Below are positions 59,367-64,000 of a stretch of 64,000 nucleotides of DNA, in pieces (position 1 is the first letter of the stretch; each line of letters begins with the position of its first letter). This DNA is from Mikania micrantha (Eukaryota; Streptophyta; Magnoliopsida; Asterales; Asteraceae): assembly GCA_009363875.1 (NCBI GenBank), contig CM018683.1:46675711-46739710 (forward strand), given 5' to 3'. Made by a program: the position numbers and the translations under genes. The notes beneath the pieces were generated by a model that saw nothing but the letters and a program-made list of their open reading frames with translations, did not search any database and was not told the origin of the DNA.

Positions 59367-59996
59367 TGTAGGACCAATATGGAGCCCGGAAACAATCCGG
59401 TTCACCAAGGAATCTGCTCTACAACCACTGGAATAGTGCGGAATCCTATTCCAGGGTTTTCCAATCGAAATCCACAGGCCCTGTGGTAATCCGACAATGA
59501 AAAGTGAACGTTTGGATCAAGATCGAACACCACAGGGTGAGAATCGAAGTTGGAGATGCAAGAACGCTCAAAACCCTAAGGGTATGACTCTAGTGTGCTC
59601 TGGGAAGAGAGGTGGCTCGAAAAAGTTAGGTTTGAATCTGTTTGCAGAAGTATATATAGACTGTAGTCATTCGGCCAAATGAGCGGCCGAATCACTCATT
59701 CGGCGAATGGCTGAGCCGAATGAGCTTGGTCAACCGAGTGAGTCATACGGATGTCTCATTCGTTCGCGCCAGTCATTCGCTAGGCATTCATTCGCCCAAA
59801 TGACCTCATTCTTAGGGTCATTCGCACGAATGGGTTTATATGATATATATAATCAAAGTCAACTATAGTCAAACACATATAAACTTCAATAAACATTAAA
59901 GAACAATATAGAATAACTGATCTTCATTAATAAGATAAACTTTATACATTAAGATCATACAAAATGATGAACTAGGGACATTTCTGTGCACTAACA
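59367..59996 (-). repeat. Copia 5' LTR (630 bp)
   Basis: In element orientation: TGTTAGTGCACAG start, a CATTCG/CGAATG cluster (59840-59670), then the TATA box tctatatatact (about 59660-59648) within 15 bp, and end ...ggtcctaca. It is well diverged from the 3' LTR, so the element is old. Confidence 0.92.
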
Positions 59997-61374
59997 CCAT
60001 GCGGTCGTTTACCAAACTTGACTGATGCTTCCCTGTTACTGGCCATATGTTACAAGCCGGAATATAGTCTCCTAAAATATGCATAACGTACCGACCTCAC
60101 TCGCCGGAAGTTTGTCAAACATATGGTACCATTACGTTACCGTCAGCTTGGCCTCTGCCACTTAATGGTAAACGAACTAAAAAGAGACTTAACGCAGTTG
60201 ATAGACATCTCATGAGCACATGATCATATTGATATAATTTAGACAATATCCTAATAAACCCATCCATAGCCATATCATCACTATATAGTCTTAAAATCTT
60301 ATAGTTTTGATATTTACAAGTTTTGGAAATTAAAAGGTTTTAGCATTTAAATGTTTTCTCATAAAACTTTTCCACTCAATTATCAACCCATAAGACAATC
60401 AAATAGATTTAAAACAAAATATTTATAAGCTAGCGTAGCTTCAAGTTGATCTACTATTCATTCAAATATAGTTAGAATCATAGTACCACGAAAAGGATTA
60501 ACCATAATCATACAAATTATATTCGTAAGAAAATATATAAGCATGCTTCTCAGCCCTGAAGTTATAAATCAAAACGATTAGAAAAGGGGCAATGAACTCA
60601 CCTGTGTTGTGTTGGATGGGTGACTTGTTTGCCGTTACAAGCGCTCGTTGTTGGTAGCTCACTTGTGTTCAAAACATGTTTTTCATTACTTCATGTTCAA
60701 TATTGTATATATGTGTTTGTGTTTAAGTTTGTTGTTAGGGTTGAGTGGTCATCTAAGTGATCTACCCTAACATGTGTGAGTTACTAGTCCTTCCTATATG
60801 ATTAATTTTGTATCTAAGTTAGTAGAACCCTAACCATAGTTGGTTAACTTTTGAAATTATACTTTAGAAAACGTGTTAGATTACCTAACTTTGATAAAGA
60901 AAATAGTGTAAGTTATTTGTAAAATTCTTTTGTTATTTGATATCAACTTTCAAGTATTCTTATTAACTTTTATTATCATAGACACATGGTAATGCTAAGG
61001 CATTTTAGTAAAACATAGGTTTGAGTTATGAAAATATTATGTTTTGAAAACCTATAGTTGGATGAAGTCAAGATCTGCCCTACCCAACCTCTTGGCATCC
61101 AAGTGGTTTGTTTTATTCTTACATGTTATTATCTTTAATCTTTTTGTGGTTAGGAACAATTAGATTATCTTGGATATCTAGTATCGATGAGTTACAATTA
61201 GAAGGAGCAGTGGTTAGTGTCAGCACCACCTTGTATGCAACCTTTAGCCACCCACCGATATTATTGAATGAAATCGGTTCTTCCCTTCAATTATATGGCA
61301 TCTTAATGTTGTTAATATTGACATGAACCTGATCCAAAATCCTTGGATTTCGTTAAAGTAATTGTATCGACAAG

Positions 61375-61660
61375 GTCAAAGGGAGGTATCGATACTACCC
61401 TCTAAATGTACAAAGGGAAGGTTGTCGAACTAATTAGTATCGACGGCATGTTTGATTCAACACCACCATCACCGAACTTGTTAATATCAATGATGGATTG
61501 GGCCAGTAATCTTGGACTCCATAGAACTTAAGAATATCAATGAGGATTTAGCCTACAATGGTGTCCATCGATACTATTCCATCGATTCTAGCCCAGCCAC
61601 GTTGCATGGCATCGCTACTACTAGTATCGATGTTTCATGCATCTACAGTAATCCTTCAAC
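61375..61660 (-). repeat. TATCGATA motif array in LTR-D
   Basis: Repeats of (a)gtatcgatac and shortened forms: ggtatcgatactacc (61387), tagtatcgacgg, aatatcaatga (twice), catcgatactatt, ccatcgattct, ctagtatcgatgttt. It occupies the same relative position as the GGTTCG arrays. Confidence 0.75.
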
Positions 61661-61976
61661 CTACCAGGGTTCAAACCCAGGTTTCATGTGATTCATTTGT
61701 TTGATTGAAGTGTTTCCTAAAACCTTTGAAGGTCATTTCGAAGGTATGAAGTGTGTACAACTAGTTTTGAACAATGTCATTTTGTGCTGTTGAAAACCCT
61801 CAAAAACCGAAAGTTTGATCTTGAATCTACCATATTTGGGATGATTGGAGCTTGGATCTTTGGTATTCATAAATATAGAGGAGTGAAGGAACGTTTTGAC
61901 ACTAAAAACACACGATTTTGTTAATATTTGATGAATTATGTGTAGGTTTCTTGTAGAAAGAATAAGTAGAGAGAGA

Positions 61977-62508
61977 CAGTGGCGGATGTACTTGTGTGGG
62001 ATTGATGTCCCGGGACAGCATCGACTTTTCAGCGTATGTGGACATTTATGAATCGTGTTTTCAAGTGACATTATCGGTTTTTGAACTAGTGACAGCACTG
62101 GTTGCAACGACTAGTGTGAAAAAAACTTTTTCTTCAATGAAGCATGTGAAGGCGAAATTGCGTAAGAGGATGAGATATTAATACTTGAATGATTCTTGCA
62201 TTTCTTATGTTGAAAAAAAGTTATTTCAACAAGTTTCAGTCGAAGATGTAATGCAATGTTTTCAAAAGATGAAAAACCCATAGGGAGCATATCTAAGTAT
62301 TTTTTTTTAATTTGCAATACTATCTAATTTATATTATGTGTTTTTTAATTTTTATTCGCGATTTTTATTTGATCGTTTTTTTCTCATGTGATAAGCATTA
62401 CCCGACCCGAACGGTAAAACCGACGTGAAAAATTTAAGTCCGGTACTTTGAAACTAGAATATATAAATACAGTGACATCATTTGAAAAAAATCCTGGATC
62501 CGCCACTG
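61977..62508 (+). mobile_element. Internally deleted hAT transposon (532 bp)
   Basis: Terminal inverted repeats cagtggcggat (61977) and atccgccactg (62508), flanked by an 8-bp duplication gagagaga (61969-61976 and 62509-62516). Eight-base duplications and CAGTGGCGGA-type ends fit the hAT superfamily. The flank is a GA repeat, so the duplication is low-complexity evidence, but the ends plus the transposase remnant agree. Confidence 0.85.
62005..62283 (+). pseudogene. hAT transposase C-terminal dimerisation domain remnant
   Basis: One frame reads ELVTALVATTSVKKTFSSMK, HVKAKLRKRMRY, an internal TAA, YLNDSCISYVEKKLFQ and VEDVMQCFQKMKNP to a stop at 62281. This corresponds to the hAT family C-terminal dimerisation region, which in relatives reads VATA.VER.FS.MK..K..LR..M...YLND. 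The catalytic core and zinc finger are absent, so it is a relic inside a non-autonomous element. Confidence 0.75.
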
Positions 62509-63359
62509 GAGAGAGATGCAGCCGTTTAAGAGGAGAGGGGTGGGAAAAATAGCTGTCAAAATGAGAGGACAAATAGAAGGAAAGGCTTTTATATCCCGAG
62601 TCTCCATTCACCTGTCCGGGTCGTTCAGTTTTACCAAAATGTGTCTTTTTAAACAAGAAATTTAAATTTTTTGTTTTCTTTTTATAAAGTTTATTTATGA
62701 AATTTTAGGTTATAATTCCTAATAAATATTATTTTATTCTTTTTAATATTTTTATGATTTAAAAACATTTATTTTTATTGTTTCGTCGGAAAACACAACT
62801 TACGTGCGTATTCGTGTAGAGCACTAACTATACGAATATGAAGTATGTTTCACCTTCTGACTTGGTTATCTAGTTAGCAGATATCACTTAGAATATCATA
62901 CAAAACAGATATACTCGTGTGAATCGTCACCCACACGATTACGTTGTCTGTCTAATATTCACGTAGTGTTATCTCATTATTATTTGATAGTTATATACTC
63001 ACAGTCGTTTATAGATTTCGTTGTGATGGTACTTACTGATATGTCTTTTCACGTTGGGTTATCAGTCGTCTGATCCTCGTTATCGGAGGATCTGTGCTAC
63101 GACTATTATGTTCTGTCTTTCGCACATATTGTGATTTTGTTGTTTCGGCACATCTTTCTTTATGATACCACGTTTGTTCATTGGATTTACACATTGTCTG
63201 TAACTGATGTACTATCGTACAGTCAGCTGACAGTTTCGTACCAGTTGTCACAACTACTAATATGAGTGATCTATCTCCATGGTCATTTCATCTTCAAAAA
63301 TCTTTATAGGTCATGTTATGGACGTTTCTTTTAGCAAGCCAATTGATTCTTTACTAGGC

Positions 63360-63735
63360 AAGAGGAACTCTTCTATATGGGATCTTCAATATGTATCTCT
63401 TGCCCATAAATCTCGTGCTTCCTTGAATGAGAATTTCTCCCAAGGTATTGAGATTGTTCATTGCCTTCAATCAGTTGGAAGCCATTTATCAGGACCTTGT
63501 TGTTAAGCATAATTGGTTGATCACTCAGGGGTTTCAATTTGTGCTTTAGCGCATTCAAGGAAGCAATGATTATGCTACTTTGTTGGGAGAGTTATACTCT
63601 ATTGTCTTGCTATTGGTTACCAGAATGGTTTGCGAGTGGGTTACAATCATTATAGCCAAGGTGTCCACCTTGAATTGTCTCCCTATTTCGATCCCTAGAC
63701 TGATCAGTGAATGAAAAATTCTTCCCTAGACTTGG
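63360..63735 (+). pseudogene. Decayed retroelement-like coding stretch
   Basis: With two frame switches the plus strand reads FNQLEAIYQDLVVKHNWLI, TQGFQFVL, stop, RIQGSNDYATLLGELYSI, then YQNGLRVGYNHYSQGVHL and LSPYFDP. The G-x-x-x-G pattern and the HNWLI/GFQ blocks remind me of gag-like proteins of large plant gypsy elements, from memory only. The rest of 63253-64000 shows nothing I can name. Low certainty. Confidence 0.3.
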
Positions 63736-64000
63736 CGTCTTCTAGCCATTCTCTTCTAACACATCTAGACGCATCCCTAAATATCTCAATCACAAACATT
63801 TAATCATTTACTACTGCTATTGACACCTCCACTCCTGGTCCATAATTTTAGGTGTTTTTATTTCCTAACTGCTATGGTACACCTGGTCCTTGTTATTTTG
63901 TTCGCTACATTTGGTGGATAATTTAACTTTTGGATAATATGTTACGCATTTAACATTTGTTATAATTCAAACACTTTGATGTTTTGTATGTGTGTTAATT

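Larger units (their letters stand above)
32602..59996 (-). mobile_element. Sirevirus-like Ty1/copia element, split by gypsy-2
   Basis: It is bounded by tgtaggaccaat (32602) and ctaaca (59996), with a perfect 5-bp duplication CCATG (32597-32601 and 59997-60001). Without gypsy-2 and one GACAC copy it is about 13.6 kb. On the minus strand the order is LTR, PBS, long gag with coiled coil and two zinc knuckles, protease-integrase-RT-RNase H (copia order), a 2.2-kb gap, a third ORF, PPT and LTR. The large gag and extra ORF after pol fit Sireviruses. Multiple stops and frameshifts show it is dead. Confidence 0.92.
60002..63252 (-). mobile_element. LTR-D: gypsy LTR hosting the copia and a hAT element
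   Basis: 60002-60180 matches the reverse complement of LTR-A near 3160-3300 (ccgacctcactcgccgg, ttaccaaac.tgactgatgc). A splice-donor block aatgaactcacctgtgttg is at 60591-60609, as in gypsy-1. The right end is gttgtcaca (63252), giving an element-strand start TGTGACAAC. The left part was displaced to about 32576-32596 by the copia insertion. No PPT or PBS adjoins it, so it is probably a solo or truncated LTR. Confidence 0.7.

Noticed and set aside
1..64000. CRISPR arrays, bacterial operons, rRNA, intact tRNA genes
   Set aside because: Repeats are tandem or LTR in type, with no spacer structure; base composition and element types are those of a plant nuclear genome.

Overview
The window is a gene-poor plant nuclear segment made almost entirely of nested LTR retrotransposons; I found no host gene. 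PBS sites matching plant initiator tRNA-Met, chromovirus-type Ty3/gypsy polyproteins, a Sirevirus-like Ty1/copia element and a hAT remnant all indicate a flowering plant. The chromodomain-bearing gypsy elements with very long LTRs and the large copia gag are reminiscent of Asteraceae, but that placement is inference.

Layout. 1-4435 is a plus-strand gypsy LTR (LTR-A), cut by the window start and interrupted by copia LTR pieces. 4436-9675 is a mosaic of older LTR fragments on both strands with one tRNA-like SINE candidate. 9676-32160 is a three-level nest. An old gypsy RNase H gene (gypsy-4, plus strand) was hit by gypsy-3 (9735-31883, plus, target duplication YTACC). The 5' LTR of gypsy-3 was in turn hit by gypsy-1 (10257-21250, minus, duplication GCATG). 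32602-59996 is a Sirevirus-like copia element (minus, duplication CCATG) inserted in another gypsy LTR (LTR-D). Its RNase H domain was split by gypsy-2 (39126-52892, minus, duplication GACAC). LTR-D continues to 63252 and carries a 532-bp hAT derivative with an 8-bp duplication. The last 750 bp holds a decayed retroelement-like coding stretch.

State of the elements. Only gypsy-2 keeps an uninterrupted Gag-Pol frame (1516 aa) with all catalytic motifs, but its 5' LTR lacks 24 bp at the U5 end. gypsy-1 has one frame with three nonsense codons and an in-frame 159-bp duplication. gypsy-3 and the copia element are dead, with mutated protease or reverse-transcriptase sites. LTR divergence by eye agrees with the nesting order: inner elements are younger.

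Most unusual structure. Several gypsy LTR families that otherwise differ share one architecture: a 13-bp block (ACACGAAAGTACA) 32-33 nt before a GT splice donor; then a family-specific array of short CG-centred motifs; then a second donor (AG|GTGAGTTC) whose sequence is the reverse complement of a block just upstream of the matching acceptor. In gypsy-2 both arms changed together (GTGAGAAC/GTTCTCAC), which looks like covariation. I interpret this as a structured intron carried inside the LTR. The copia element carries clusters of the palindrome CATTCGGCCGAATG upstream of its TATA box, of gag and of an extra third ORF, and the third ORF begins one base after a strong splice acceptor.
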